The notes under the pieces are model-generated. The model ran no database searches. It saw only the letters and a program-made list of their open reading frames with translations, and had not been told where the DNA came from. Made by a program: the position numbers and the translations under genes. Positions 51,925-64,000 of a stretch of DNA of 64,000 nucleotides are shown here, one piece after another; position 1 is the first letter of the stretch; every line of letters begins with the position of its first letter. The DNA is from Aulostomus chinensis (lineage: Eukaryota > Chordata > Actinopteri > Syngnathiformes > Aulostomidae), in NCBI GenBank assembly GCA_037954235.1, contig JBBMOA010000010.1, forward strand, positions 19,541,529 to 19,605,528, in the 5' to 3' direction.

Positions 51925-52977
51925 CTCAACCGTTTGCAGTGATGTTTTGCTATATAAACATTCAATTGGTGATAAGTGAAAACAAACCTGTCTTCTGCGT
52001 GAAAGCTTCTTTTAAAAAAATGCTCTTCATTCACAATGCAGAAAAGTCTGGGGCAACTGCAAATACTCAAAACGTGAAACGACAATGAGAGCAATATAAA
52101 AGCGCATACAGTTGGAGACAAACACAAAGAACAAATTACAGAATGTTATGGCCACAAGAGAACACAGATATAAATAATCAATAAAGTTCGGTAATTGACA
52201 TTGTAACCAGCCAAGCATTTACCAGTGTAAATAAATATACAAAGCCATATAAATAAGGTTAAGTCAGAGATCATGTTTAGACTGTAATCAGTGAGCCCTT
52301 GAGCCAAAGCACAAAAATCAAAGACGATCTTAAGCACACAACTGATTGCGTTGCGCATCACAAACTACCAGATACCCTAAGACTCCCTTTCTCTCAGCTT
52401 CCCTCTCCATAGATCAACTACAGGTGAAGCTTTGATTTCCATTCGGGTTAATGTGACTGCACACGTCCCACAAACAGTCTCAGTCTGACTTCAGAGGCTG
52501 TGGATTCAGTAAAGCTCTGTCATTAACAAAGCCATGCCTATAATACAAAGGTGTGTTTTATCAATATTTGCTCATGCTCAGTGCCGAGCACACCTTCCCG
52601 ACATACCAACAGTTAAAACACTGCAGATAAAGACAGGGCTCGGCACATGTCCATCTCTTTTTCCCTTTGCTTTGACCTGCAAATTGATTGTCTGCATTCT
52701 ACTATATTCCTGATCGCTTTAAGTTTCATTGCATAGCTTCAGCCTCTTTGAAGAGCTGCAACACAGTGGATTGTGTTCAGTTTACACAACCAGATGCATT
52801 ACAGTGCGTGAAGGCAAATGAAAAGGCGAAAGTGGTTCTGAAACAAAACCGTGGTTTGAACAAGGTTAAAGCACTACTTTACCAGAAAATGTTTTGTTTT
52901 GCCTTTCAAGTACTCACAAATAGGTGCCTAAAGGTCACAAAGATGTTTTTCCCTCATGCATTATGTCTTTGTGACTC

Positions 52978-52999
52978 GGGGGGGGGGGGGGGGGGGGGG
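52978..52999. repeat. poly-G tract of 22
   Basis: Twenty-two consecutive G. It would be poly-C in a long sptssb 3' UTR. Confidence 0.92.
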
Positions 53000-54120
53000 T
53001 AGAAAGAACCCGCCACCTACAACAATATAACAAAACAAAAGTAAAACTGTCCAAAAATGTCAGTTTACAAACTCAAGCTCAAGCGCATCTCCCAAAATAA
53101 AACACATCTTCTCTACCCAGCTGTCTGCTCAGTGAGTCCCAAACACTTTGGTGGGAACTCTATTTGGTTCAGTGTTAGTTCACAGTAGCACCGAGCGGGA
53201 CCAGCTGGTGCATTCAGTTGAACCAACTTGCTTGCTCTAAAACACGTTTGTTAACGACTGAACCAAACTGGAAGTTCTATAGTTTGTTTGATTTTTTTTT
53301 AGTTTTACAATTAGTGGGTTAATGAGTTTACATCTGAATAAAGAAGATGTGGATTATACTGGATGATGTACTTGAGAGTTTGCTAACTGACGTTTTAGGG
53401 CCATTTTGCTGTTGCTGTTAGCCATCCTTCACAATCAGCTTAAGGCTAATTATACATGGCTGGCTCTTTCTGCACTTTGGAGTCAAAAAGTTGTAATAAA
53501 ACAGAGAAAAAATACATTTGTGAGCAAAAAAACACCTATGCATGAGTACTTGAAAGGCATAAAACACTTTTTGGGTGGAGCATTGCTTTAAGTGTATATC
53601 AGAAATGTTGGGAGGAGATTTTCTTTATCAGGGAGCTGCTTACAATCAGGGATAGGCGCAGCAGATAATAAACACACATACAATCACACACACTAACAGT
53701 ATTAATAAGGCATGATGTGAGAGAAATGAGTCTAGCAGTATTTAGTAGCGAGACGAGCATGCAAATCTACAACCCATGAATGGCCCTATCATGCAAAACC
53801 AGGATGTGGTGTGCACTCACACAGGGCATGTGGTGGGAAAACGAAAAACAAAAAGGACAAACAACATTTCACAAGACATTTCACAGCGAGGGTGTGAAAG
53901 TAATGGACAGTCAAGTGTCTAATACCATGGGGTAAGGCCAGAAATTTTGGGACATAGAGGAGATATTAAGGCTCATTCCACTGAGATCCTCATGTTGTCA
54001 TTCTTGATTTGGCTGAGGTGGTGAACGGAGTGTTACGAGGAGCTCACGTGCTATGAACAAAAATAGGAAATGACTCAGGGACCAACGCTGCCTCTTCCCT
54101 TGTATATTTTCCACTTCCTG

Positions 54121-54363
54121 TTAGTTCATGAGTGCCATGGTGCTCTCCGGCTGGCCTCCACAGATCCCAGAGAAGAACTCAAGTGCCAGGCGCACATGGA
54201 TGGGCACAAAGACATAGGAGGTGTAGATCACCATGGCGATGGCTGAGAAGAGGATGGAGTTAAAGATGGACTTTTCCCAAGGCTCCAGGACATAGATGCC
54301 AGTGATGAGGAGGTACTGATAGTACAGCCAGGCCAAGTACTCTCTCAAGTTCTTGAAGTTCAT
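54121..54363 (-). CDS. sptssb: serine palmitoyltransferase small subunit B
   Basis: Small membrane subunit that stimulates serine palmitoyltransferase in the ER and shifts its acyl-CoA preference. It encodes 80 residues (human 76) in one coding exon, starting right after a CTGCAG acceptor (exon start 54364). MNFKNLREYLAWLYYQYLLI, LEPWEKSIFNSILF and YTSYVFVPIHVRLALEFFS match the family. Two hydrophobic segments flank the LEPWE motif. The IHVRLALEFFSGICG ending fits subunit B, not subunit A, which ends differently. An apparent 5' non-coding exon lies at 55738 to about 55855. The gene lies between otol1 and nmd3, as in human 3q26.1, supporting orthology. Confidence 0.93.
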   Translation of the reverse strand: MNFKNLREYLAWLYYQYLLITGIYVLEPWEKSIFNSILFSAIAMVIYTSYVFVPIHVRLALEFFSGICGGQPESTMALMN

Positions 54364-54364
54364 C

Positions 54365-55737
54365 CTGCAGGCTGGATGGAGACAAAAAAGTGTGAAATGA
54401 AGAAGACAGAGTTCTGCCTGGAGGGTGATAAATAAACACTTGTTCAATGCAGATTTGGGTGACCGCATTCCTTCACATCATAAAACAGACACAACCGCTA
54501 ATAGGACATTCATTGTTCAACCTTAGGGCAAACAACAACAATAAAAAAAATAAGCAGAAAAAACAACAATAAAACGTTGAACAGAAAATTAAGAATAAAA
54601 AGTCCAAGTTTCCGCCAAGCCAGGGGATTGACCAGAAAATGTGAGTGGTTATTATGGGTTACAGGGAGCAAAATTTGACAGGGAGGCATGAGTAGGAGAG
54701 ACAGTGGTTTATAATAGGGAGCTGTGAGGGGGGGGGGGGGGGGGGATTAATAGCCCCTCCGAACCCAGAGAGGAGCCCTGAGGGGGCAATCAAGCAGGTC
54801 ACGTGGGAGCGCAGGGTCTTGTATGGATCATCTGTGTGGGGAGAGAAACACGACTGAAATGAAACCCAGGGGTTTCCACATAGATGTGTGCAATGAAATC
54901 CCTCCACACAGGAAACACTATGAAGGGCAAGTTTTCCATTCATACAAACCATTCTGCAAAAGTGAAAAATAACACACACTTGGGTTATCCATCCATCCAT
55001 CCATCCATCCTTTTTCTATACCGCTTATACACATAAGGGTTGCGGGGGCTGGAGCCTATCCCAGCTGACATGGGCCGGGAGGCGGGGTTCACTCTGGACG
55101 GGTTGTACTTCGGTTATTACATTTGTGATTAATTTGTCCAAATAGCTTATGAAATGACTGTGTGTTTGTTTAGTATTTACATGCCTTAGGCCATAACAGA
55201 TCCTGCTACACTGGGAAGGGGGTGGGCAAGAAGAGTACTACAAGCCCAGGTGTACTCAACAGCTTTTCCAAAATCTCTTGAAACATTAAAGTATTTGTCA
55301 GACACAATATATATTGGGAGAAAGAAGTTAAATAGCCATTATAACTGCCTTTAATACTAAATGTAGGTTTAAAAATTGTCCTTGAACAAATTTGTGTATA
55401 CAAACATTTCATGAATGAGATCCACTGTCTACACAATAAAGACAAGAAGAAGTGTGTTCCATTTCAGTTACTTCAAGTTCATTCTAAGCAGCTTTCTCAC
55501 AAGTCCCTTCAATGTGCAAGTAATTGTGCCTGAATGAAAACACCAAGATAAATGCAGCAATTTCCAAATTTGGACGGCAAAACTATCAAAATAAAAGCTT
55601 TTTTTTCTTGACCTAAGGCTCAACTTTGTAGTAAATCAGGGTCTGCACGGTACTGATTGGTGTTTTTTAATAAACAGGCTATAATGTAGGAGGTCTAAAA
55701 TACTCATTTTAAGCCGTGTTTTGAATACTTGACTTAC
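54365..55737 (-). other. sptssb intron
   Basis: Contains an 18-bp poly-G tract (54728-54745) and a truncated SINE (54988-55110). No additional exon was seen. Confidence 0.5.
54988..55110 (-). mobile_element. SINE 3' fragment
   Basis: Read on the - strand: CCGCCTCCCGGCCC ... GGGATAGGCTCCAGCC ... GGATGGATGGATGG. Only the tail half remains. Confidence 0.8.
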
Positions 55738-55855
55738 CTACAGGCACGGACGACAGATGCCCGGGGTATAATCTTACTGAGACGGTTCCAGGAGCCACAG
55801 ACAAGAGGAGCCCGCGTCCCGCTGCTGCTCCGCTGCTTGTTAACAACCAAAAGCT
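55738..55855 (-). other. sptssb: sptssb 5' non-coding exon
   Basis: On the - strand a strong donor CTGTAG|GTAAGT at 55738 follows a G/C-richer segment without long reading frames. The 5' edge is estimated from a TATA-like element. The intron to the coding exon would be 1.37 kb. Confidence 0.5.
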
Positions 55856-55871
55856 GCCTCACCAGTTCCTC

Positions 55872-55890
55872 ACTGGCCTATATGTAGTAG
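55872..55890 (-). promoter_or_regulatory. TATA-like element upstream of the sptssb 5' exon
   Basis: CTACTACATATAGGCC on the - strand, about 25-30 bp before the estimated transcription start. Confidence 0.3.
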
Positions 55891-56159
55891 GTCTACACAC
55901 TATTGAAATGACACCACACCCACTCCTCTCCCTCACACTCACCTGGCTCTCAGATCAGGCAGGTGGAGCGATCAATCTTTACATTAGGAGGAAGCAATGT
56001 TATCTTAATGCAGAACTATTTGTATCCTGTAAAGTTCGCTGAAGCCGCTGCTGTGTGTGGCATCTTTTAACTTTCTCCGCACAGTGTCGCATCCTCCTGC
56101 GCATCGGTCCCGCCGTGATGCAGCCCGACGCTGCGCCGCAGTGCCGCCTGTGACGTAGG

Positions 56160-56182
56160 CCGCCGCCGCCGCCGCCGCGGGC

Positions 56183-56211
<29 letters not shown>
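56160..56211. repeat. adjacent (CGC)n and (CAG)9 trinucleotide repeats
   Basis: Six CGC units (56160-56178) and nine CAG units (56185-56211), separated by GGGCGG, inside a CpG-rich patch (about 56085-56180) with a TGACGTA CRE-like site. Confidence 0.9.
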
Positions 56212-56215
<4 letters not shown>

Positions 56216-56344
56216 CACAAACAAGAGAAACAGCAGGCACCATCTGACTGGTGCTCTCCGCATTCTGGTTTTGTTGATAAAGTTTCAGTCTGAAGGAAGA
56301 CGAATTTAACACATAATATCAGAAATAAGCCCAATACACTAATC

Positions 56345-56360
56345 GCGCGCACACGCACAC

Positions 56361-56419
<59 letters not shown>
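56345..56419. repeat. (CA)n microsatellite
   Basis: About 37 CA units with a few CG interruptions at the left end. Confidence 0.95.
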
Positions 56420-56422
<3 letters not shown>

Positions 56423-58640
56423 GCCCTCCTACATATTGTGGTGCAGCCTCTGTCCCAACCAGGTCCCCAAACTTATGAACTGGTCAATAGACCTAAAATG
56501 ATTGAAGGCGTCTTTTATATGTATATCTTATTTATATCTATCTATCTATCCACACACATATACATATATACACATACAATCACATTAGCACATGCAGCAT
56601 GTAGTGCTAGCATTCTCCATGTAAACAAATGTAAACACACTGAATAAAAATACTAAATTTACCTAAATTCAGACTGAATGAAAAACGGCTGGGGCACGAC
56701 TCTGACTCAGACTATTCCCTTTGCACTACTGAAGCTGTAAATTCTATCGCTTGAGCCCCTAAATCTCTTTATATTCCTTCCAAGTTTAATGTCAAGCGTG
56801 TATTTGTATTAAACTGTAGCAGGTTCCAAAACATTATAAGGTTACTGCAAGGCAAATATGTGAAGGCCGTTTGAAAAAAAAGAAACAATGTTTTAACTGC
56901 AGAAATAAATGTGCAGTACACAAATTGAAGACAAAAAAAAAAAAATCTGTCATTTTCCTTTAGATGTAATGTTTATGCCTACTTCTGTCGTGTTTTTGTG
57001 GAGACATTTTACTAAATCAGTAAATATTAGGCACCAAAATCCAGAGTTGTTCAGTTATTCTATCAAACACCAAGTACAATTTCTTCACAGTAGCTGACTC
57101 TTTGGAGCAGCGGGGTCTCTACGACTGTTATGTAAATCATATCAAGATGAATCAATGTGAGACGTTTCTAACAATAACCAAGAGAGACACTCAAAAGCTA
57201 AACACCCCTGAGAAGAGTCAAGCAAACACAGAGAGGGTCTTTCTTTTGGGCCAATCGGACGAGCACTTAGGAAATCTTATCTCACATCTGCTGACCAGCT
57301 CATCTTTTACTCTTCACAACGCTTTGCATTATTGATGTGTAAACACAGGCAGTGTCATCATGGCGCAGGCGTCGCACACGGATTCACTCAGCGAATGCCA
57401 AACGGCTCTTTGAGAATTCCTAGACACTGTGTGAACATCATATTGACCTTGTGGAAATAGAATCCACAACATGACCTTCACATGAACCACCCCGACCTGC
57501 GAAGATTATTTATGAGTCATTATTCAAATCAGAGACTGAGCCCTTCAGAGCTGTGGTGCTGCTGGCATTAAGAGACACCAAACCAAGTCAGGGTTAAAAT
57601 AACAAGCCAAGGTGGGCAGGGCAAAGCTTTTGGGTCACGAGGGCTCAGTTTGCACACGTACAGAAATAAGAAAATCAGTTGTGATTATAGGGGGGGGGGG
57701 AGAGAACCCCCTTTTTCACACTGTTACCACCCACCTCCACGCACAAGGATACACTTCATTCACTTTCCCAAGATCTGGTTACCATTAACAACCAGCTCAG
57801 GTTTGTGAAAAACAAAACTGGACCTCCTCCTCCTCCCACAACAAGGTAGAATGCGAGACAAGTCACACAGACTTCAGTGGGTCATACACCTTTTCCCCCG
57901 GTGTCAAATTACAGAAAGCTTCATGCCAGCACCTTTTCACAGCAACAAATGTGTTTACGGTTAGAGAAGTCTACCCACTCCACACATTTGAGGTACATAA
58001 AAGTAAATACTTTTCATTTCACAAGTTGAAACCGCTGGACTCAAGATGATTCTTGTTCCACTAGACAGCCCACAGGAGGCTTCAGGTTTCTTCATCCCAC
58101 CTGGACAGTGAATACTAAACAGGTTTGGTGTCCCAAATTGTTTAAAAAAAAAGGTATAAAATAAAATTATACCTGCTTGTCTGCATATCATTCAAAGACA
58201 GAAACATACATTTGAAAGGGAAGGGGACTTTCAAATGTTGTATTTGTAATTCTCTCATTAAAAGGCAAAATCCTAAACTGTTTTACTTTGTTTCCACAAA
58301 GTTTTTCTAATATATCTTTCAGAATGTAGAGTCCTCCGGATTCAGTTGAATGCCAGGGAGAGGTTTACGCTAGGAGACGACGTTACAGCCTTAATTCCTA
58401 TTTTGTATGATGCAGCCGTAAAGGGAGTACAGACACCGGCTCTGCAGCTGAGTGTTTACATTTTATCAACAGTAGCTAAATGACACCATTTACAGGCCCC
58501 GCTAGGATTAACTACAAGTGCAGCTCCATGAGTGTCTCAAGGCTCCCTCTGGTGGATGCCTCTGGGTAGAGCATGCTGCCACATCTATTTCATTCAACCT
58601 CAAGTAGAAAAACACATTCACAGTTTGTATTAGGACAAAT
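56420..58640. other. intergenic region between sptssb and nmd3
   Basis: No exon, RNA or repeat family was recognised beyond short A, G and TA-rich runs. It contains the upstream side of sptssb and the downstream side of nmd3. Confidence 0.45.
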
Positions 58641-58641
58641 A

Positions 58642-58647
58642 TTTATT
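58642..58647 (-). promoter_or_regulatory. poly(A) signal of nmd3
   Basis: AATAAA on the - strand, about 375 bp after the nmd3 stop codon. Confidence 0.5.
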
Positions 58648-59019
58648 TTAAATCGATGAAGTAGAGGCACTCTACTGGTACACTCCCTCAAGATCTTAAA
58701 ATACAAAGAGGAAAATATTACTTTTGTAAGAATAATATGGAGAGAGAGCTGGACAGAGTAAATGATTTGTTGCAAATAAACTTCCCGTTTCTCAGTGGAA
58801 ACACGTTGCTGTTACACCTCACAGCTCTGAGGTTGGACTGTCATTCGCTGCACAGTCAGGAAAACTAGAATTTTGCAGAATGAGAAGTCATCTGTCATTG
58901 GTTCAATCAGTTTTTTTCATCAGGTGGAAAACACATGCCTCAGGTCTGTATCGCTGTAGTAGCACCAGACCTGCCGCTGAATCGTCATCCGTCAGTGCCG
59001 CAGCTCCAATGGTGACCGG

Positions 59020-62000
59020 CTACTCAGTCATCATGTCCGCCCCCTCCCCTCCCGTAGCATCTGTGAGGCTGAGCTCCTCCAGCATCTCTGTCAGGGAGAT
59101 CTGTGGCGCTCCGTCGTCGTCAGTGTCGCTCTCTACCGGGAGCTTTGAGGCATCTTAAAAAAAAGATGAAAAAATATGATATAAACATCTATTTATGATG
59201 CATCCAGCACACGAGACTTGTGTAAAACATCTCTAGCACCTAACTGTAAATAAACAACAAGACGGCACTGAGTGTCATCCGGGGGAGCTTAAGGACCTCA
59301 GCCAAACCCAATATTTAAAAGAGGAGAAGACACTTTTCGTTATGTTAAACAGGTTTACAAAATTAAACAGGTTCCTCCTTGGCCCATGCTCCACCCCTAC
59401 AATACATACAGTGAAAATTGGCCCCGTCATTTTTTTACCTTATCTTGCTGACAGTGAGACAAACGGCACTGATCGTATCACCTCCTTGGCAGAGGTAACG
59501 CTGGAAACACACCGCTCATTTAATCAAACGACATCTGGCAGGTTCAACTGCTCACCTCTGTAGATGTTAACGTTCTTCCTCAGAGCTTCGTCCTCTTCCA
59601 GGTCCTCTAGGAATTCCTGGTATTGTCTGAGGACAGAACATCAGATTACAGGAAAATCCATGTGGCACGACTATGACTGGCACAATCTCAAACTATTCAA
59701 CAAGTAAAACAATGTAAACGATTCAAATATCTCAGGTGTTTCCCTTCTTTGTGCTGCAACGAACCATTTTTAGACCATGAATTAAAAGTAAAAGGCAGTT
59801 AGACTGTAGAGGGAGATGGACATTGCTGGTTAAGGTGCCTTCACTGGACCGGACCAGACAGAATTAAACAAGATAAATGAACTATCGTTTTAAACAGTAA
59901 AAAAAAAAAAAAAAATCAGGTTGCCATTGAGGTGACTAGTTTTTGAAGCCTTGTGAAGTTAGTGATTTCACCGATACTTTATGAAACTTGAGATTACCTC
60001 TCATCATCTGTGTCCATGTTGTCTCTGTCTCTGGACATCTCCTGAAGTTTCCAGTTCCTCCTCCTCACCCTTCTGCTGCGGTCGTAGCTCTTCTTGATCA
60101 GGACCTTGAAGAGGCCACATTAACAGAGTACAAATTAGAATTACTAGTGTGGACTTTCAACATATTTGGTCATTACATTCTATAGGGAGATGTCATTTAT
60201 GTACAGTATCTTACACTGCCACTAGAGGTCAGTGTCAGACAAGCCAATTACATGAGGTTTATTCTTTGAGGAGGACATTCAGTGCTGTTTGGTCTTACCA
60301 CATCAGGAACATGGTGAGGGTTTATTTTATTCAGGTACTCGTCATTGATGTTGGAATTGGCAAAGTCGAATCTGTTGGAAAGGAAGTAAATGAGTGTAAA
60401 TACACACACTGCTTTCAGTTTTCTACCCCATCACTTCTCTGCACTCACCCCAGCACCAGGTCTCCGATGTTGAGCAGGTGACCCAGGAATGTACGGCAGT
60501 GATACTGGTGACTGCTGTCCATCTCTGAAGTTTTCTGAACCCAGACCTCAGCCAAGGTGTGCTACATAACACAAACATACACACGCACGTGAAACAGAAA
60601 TTTTGTTTCAGGGCCGTTGAATAACACACAGTGTTCTCTCTCTCTTTAATTTGTTTTGACAGTTCAGTCCATGATAATGCAGCATTGAGGGAGAACAGAG
60701 AGGCCTCATCCCCTGTGAGACAAACACTACTGTGTTTCTGTGCCTTTGGCCTGAATCCCACTAACAGGTTCAGGGATAATATAATGGCTCACTGTTGATT
60801 TGGCTTCTAACAAAACTACAAAGCTCCCCCCAAATTTAAATCTGTTCTGAAAAATGCTCACCCATGCTCACCTTATTGGACTTCATGCCAGCTCCAGCAC
60901 CCAGTTTCTGGTCTCTGATGATGTCAATGTCCATGACGATAAACTCCTCCAGTTGTCGTGGGTTACAGAGGCTGTTGAACGGGGAACGCCAGTATGTGCT
61001 CCCATCCACTTCGGCAACTAGTGGATCAAAATGTTTATGTATGATGAGAGTTCTATTCTGACAATACTAGTCTTCATTACTAAATTCAAAATTAAGAAAT
61101 GTCAGTTTGTTGCTTTTTTTTTAAAACAACTTTGAAGACTTTTCATCCATTATCTCTTTACAGGGACTTCACCACACTCAAAGTTTTAAAATGACACAAA
61201 ATGCATGATAACAACAATAACCACATATTTTTCGAACAGTAGACGAGAAAAGCAAACCAAGTGGAGACCAGGAATGATTCATTTTGGTCTACATCCCAAA
61301 TCCAGTAAAAACAAGGAAACAGAGGAATAAAAGAAAAAAAATTGTTTAAACTCTAGCAAATTACCAATTCTGCCTCACAGAGCTCTGCCTGGAGGCTGTT
61401 TCTGCTTTTCAGCCAGCTTGAAATCTGCAGCAAAAAATAGCCTGGTCTTTGAAGAGTAATTAAAAACGTGTGTGCTGCTTCCAAAATGTCAAAATTCTGC
61501 TGAGGAGGGCCTCAGCCCTTAAAGTAATGAGTGATTACACTAGAAAAAGAAGAAACACATCCTCCCTAATTGTCACCATCTTTGTATTGATTAAAAATCT
61601 CGACTAGTATGCCGCGCTGGCTATGACAGAAAGCAAAATATAAACTAAAAATAAGTTGCTCTTGCTCTTTGTGAGTGTGTCTCATGGGGTGCAGAAGTTC
61701 GATGTTTGCGATGAACATGTGGTCGGCAGACTGAGGTCAGCTTAGTGTAGCATTGAAGGGTTGAAACAAGAAACGTGTCTAAGTTATATCACCGTGGTAT
61801 CATACAGGAAAAGCTTGTGATGTTTTTAGCATAAAAACAGAAATGTAGAAGTACGCAAAAGCTGCAGGCAGTGATTCTTGAAGTGGTGGTGTGCTATACA
61901 ATGACTCCAATGAGAATAAGCTTTCTTTTGTTATTATTCACATTTTAATTTAACAAGTACATATATGTCAAAAGCCATGGTGCAGTAGCAGCAAAGTTAG

Positions 62001-63905
62001 GGATGACCGTAGGTGAAAAAGTGTGTATCTCATGTTTAACTACTGAGGTGATTTCCAGGTGGTAGCGAATCAGCTACCTGTGAGAGGGCGGTCTGCGCAG
62101 TGTTCCATGGAATTGCCGCCAACGCCTCTGTACTGCTTCAGTATAATCAAATCTGTGTGTATACTAGCTGTCCCAACAAAACTCAAACAGCCACCAACAT
62201 CTTGTGTTTAACCAGTGTAGAAACGGCTATCAGCAAGCCCAACATGACTCCCGCACATTAAGCTGTCCTTGTCAAGTACAGCAGAGCAGCTGGTGAAGCT
62301 TTCCGTTAGCATGGCACAAGTCGCTCTGATGTTCCTGCAGCGGTTAAACCTGAGATGCACCAAAATGTATTTTGACAAAATTCAGCTTTAGTTATTGGTT
62401 TTCCATCGTTCAACTACACCAAGACACAAAGAAAAATGTTCCTGGCGGTGGAAACATGAAATGTCTTTGATGGTCAAGTGTGGTACTACACGTCATTTAG
62501 CATCCCCCCAAGCCAGTGACTCACTCACCGACTGGGTTTAATTTGCGGTCTCCTGGCCCCCCCGACCCTCAGGCGCTGTGGCCACAACATGTTGAAATGA
62601 TAATTGTATGATTCTACTGCAGCAAACAATGATGTTTTCTTAAGTCTGGAAAATATGATTTTCAGGCTGAGATATCGCTGCATTACTTTTTGTGAGCCTA
62701 ACGGGGATCAGAGAATGAGGCCACAGTCGGCCAGACTGACGGAGGGCTCTCCCTGCTGCTGATCCTGCTGCTACTGTCAGCTGTCAGTGGACTGGTTGGC
62801 CCTTCCCGAACACACAAATTATTCTGAATGATGTTTTGTTTTATTGTTGACGAAACAAAATCAAGCAACGCTTCATTAAAACTCTCTTCCTGTCCCTCTT
62901 TTGTCTCTCAGATACACATGCTTTCTGAGTATGTGTGTGTGTGTGTGCGCACGCCGACATACGTGGTGCTTCATTCATTGTTCGACCTGCCCACCCAAAC
63001 CAGTTCCATTCTCTCGAAAGGAGACCCAAAACTGCGCCCGGGCTGAAGTGCGGTGGACTTTACATACTCTGGTGGGAGGAAACTCACTCTGCAGGGTGTT
63101 GGGATCGATCAGATGGATGGCACTGGTGACACGGACACATACGCAGACTTGACCCATGTTCCCCAGGCTCTGCGCCAGCCGTGGTGAAAGGCACACGACA
63201 TTGTCCTAGCAACAAGAGACAAGCAAACAACTCAAGGTCAAACTGAGGTCACCTGGGAAATGGGAGATAAGGAGGCTCTGCCTGGATCCTTTCTAGCCAA
63301 GAGTTGAATATAGTTTAAGGATTAAAAAAAGAGAGGAATTATCAACGTTAATATCAATGCTATTACAAACTATAAAAGACACTCGTGCAATAATCAGAAT
63401 CAGATCAGTATTCTGATTCTGATTATTGCACATCAGTGTCTTTTCCTCATACACTGCCACAACATTAAAAACAGTTAAATAATCCAAAAATGTGTGTATT
63501 GCTATTTAAAATAAATAACTAATGCTACATGTCAAATTCCTTTCACATACACTTCAACCAAAAATCATAACCAATGTGGATTTAATGTCAAATATGTTGC
63601 TTCTGGGATTTACTGTCATTTGCGACTGTCAAACACAAATGGCAACATGAAGGATTTGCCGACTCATTACATCTCAATAATGACCTCATAGTTCGGTCGT
63701 GGCTGAAGTGCTCTGTGCAGGTTCATGTGTGTCACTGCTCCACCAGCTGATCATTGAAGACAAACAAAATCTGACTTCAAAATGAAGACGAAACGTATTG
63801 CTGTCTACCTTGCAGACGGGAACTATCTCCACAGAGAAAGTGCTCTTGTAGTTGTACGTGTTGGAGTGGATGTCATGAGAGATGAGTCGCTGGGATGCCT
63901 TCGAC
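59020..63905 (-). CDS. nmd3: 60S ribosomal export protein NMD3 (5' half outside the window)
   Basis: Adaptor that loads the pre-60S ribosomal subunit onto CRM1 for nuclear export. Minus-strand exons are 63905-63809, 63205-63088, 61017-60872, 60561-60449, 60371-60299, 60104-59998, 59626-59556 and 59153-59020 (stop). Phases all fit. Together they give about 285 residues, a little over half of the roughly 500-residue protein. Diagnostic peptides are ISHDIHSNTYNYKSTFSVEI, VTSAIHLIDPNTLQ, HTLAEVWVQKTSEM, a basic NLS-like KKSYDRSRRVRRRNWK, acidic QEFLEDLEEDEALRKNVNIY, and a Leu-rich export signal ISLTEMLEELSL near the C-terminus. The N-terminal CxxC zinc-binding region must lie to the right. The largest visible intron is 61018-63087. 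Confidence 0.95.
61018..63087 (-). other. large nmd3 intron
   Basis: No additional exon was seen. Short GT and T runs are the only simple repeats. Ribosome-biogenesis genes often host intronic snoRNAs, but no C/D or H/ACA box pair was recognised by eye. Confidence 0.45.
63374..63444. repeat. near-perfect inverted repeat (hairpin) in an nmd3 intron
   Basis: The left arm AAAAGACACT-CGTGCAATAATCAGAATCAG pairs with the right arm CTGATTCTGATTATTGCACA-TCAGTGTCTTTT, about 30 bp each with a two-base bulge. They are separated by a loop of about 9 bases (ATCAGTATT). Confidence 0.85.
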
Positions 63906-64000
63906 CTTTAAAATGGAAAAGATTGATTTTTATTATCACCAGGGGCCAAAATCTGAGACATACCAGAGTTTGTACTCTTCAGGGTGAACAAATATTTACT

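Noticed and set aside
56000..56418. Minus-strand frames with poly-Ala, poly-Leu or poly-Cys runs
   Set aside because: They are translations of the CAG/CGC and CA repeats in all three frames, which indicates simple repeats rather than coding sequence.

Overview
This is a window of nuclear DNA from a ray-finned (teleost) fish. Genes are split into short exons with GT-AG introns, long CA/GT microsatellites are common, and a tRNA-derived fish SINE recurs about ten times. The proteins are vertebrate orthologues with fish-like features, such as a CARD-bearing caspase-1 and otolin-1. The window shows no bacterial, viral or organellar genes.

Layout from left to right: (1) 23-14.9 kb, + strand: the 3' two thirds of syntaxin-1A (stx1a). 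It carries two versions of the exon for the C-terminal half of the SNARE helix and two versions of the transmembrane exon. (2) 16.98-19.83 kb, - strand: a CARD caspase-1-like gene, convergent with stx1a. (3) 25.40-25.67 kb, - strand: a second copy of its CARD exon, identical over 286 bp including the splice acceptor. It runs into an in-frame stop just before the donor, so it can encode only a CARD. SINE copies lie on both sides. (4) 32.58-35.70 kb, + strand: complete rabgef1 (Rabex-5), with one apparent GC-AG intron. (5) 39.32-41.58 kb, + strand: an Fc-receptor-like protein with a signal peptide and three Ig domains but no membrane segment. (6) 43.77-45.83 kb, - strand: otolin-1 (otol1). (7) 54.12-54.36 kb with a 5' exon near 55.8 kb, - strand: sptssb. 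(8) 59.02-63.91 kb, - strand: the 3' half of nmd3, which continues beyond the right edge.

otol1, sptssb and nmd3 are also neighbours in human (3q26.1), while STX1A and RABGEF1 both lie on human 7q11. The fish block therefore joins two ancestral neighbourhoods, with an immune gene (the Fc-receptor-like gene) at the junction. The genes do not form a pathway: they serve synaptic fusion, inflammasome signalling, Rab5 activation, immunoglobulin binding, otolith matrix, sphingolipid synthesis and 60S ribosome export.

The most notable observations are the doubled alternative 3' exons of stx1a, including a version with a proline and cysteine near the end of the SNARE helix; the CARD-only duplicate of caspase-1, whose exon core looks recently gene-converted; the predicted secreted Fc receptor-like protein; and tandem SINE insertions bounded by three copies of one target site. 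Exon borders were placed by eye from splice sites, reading-frame phase and remembered family sequences. No alignment or transcript data were available.
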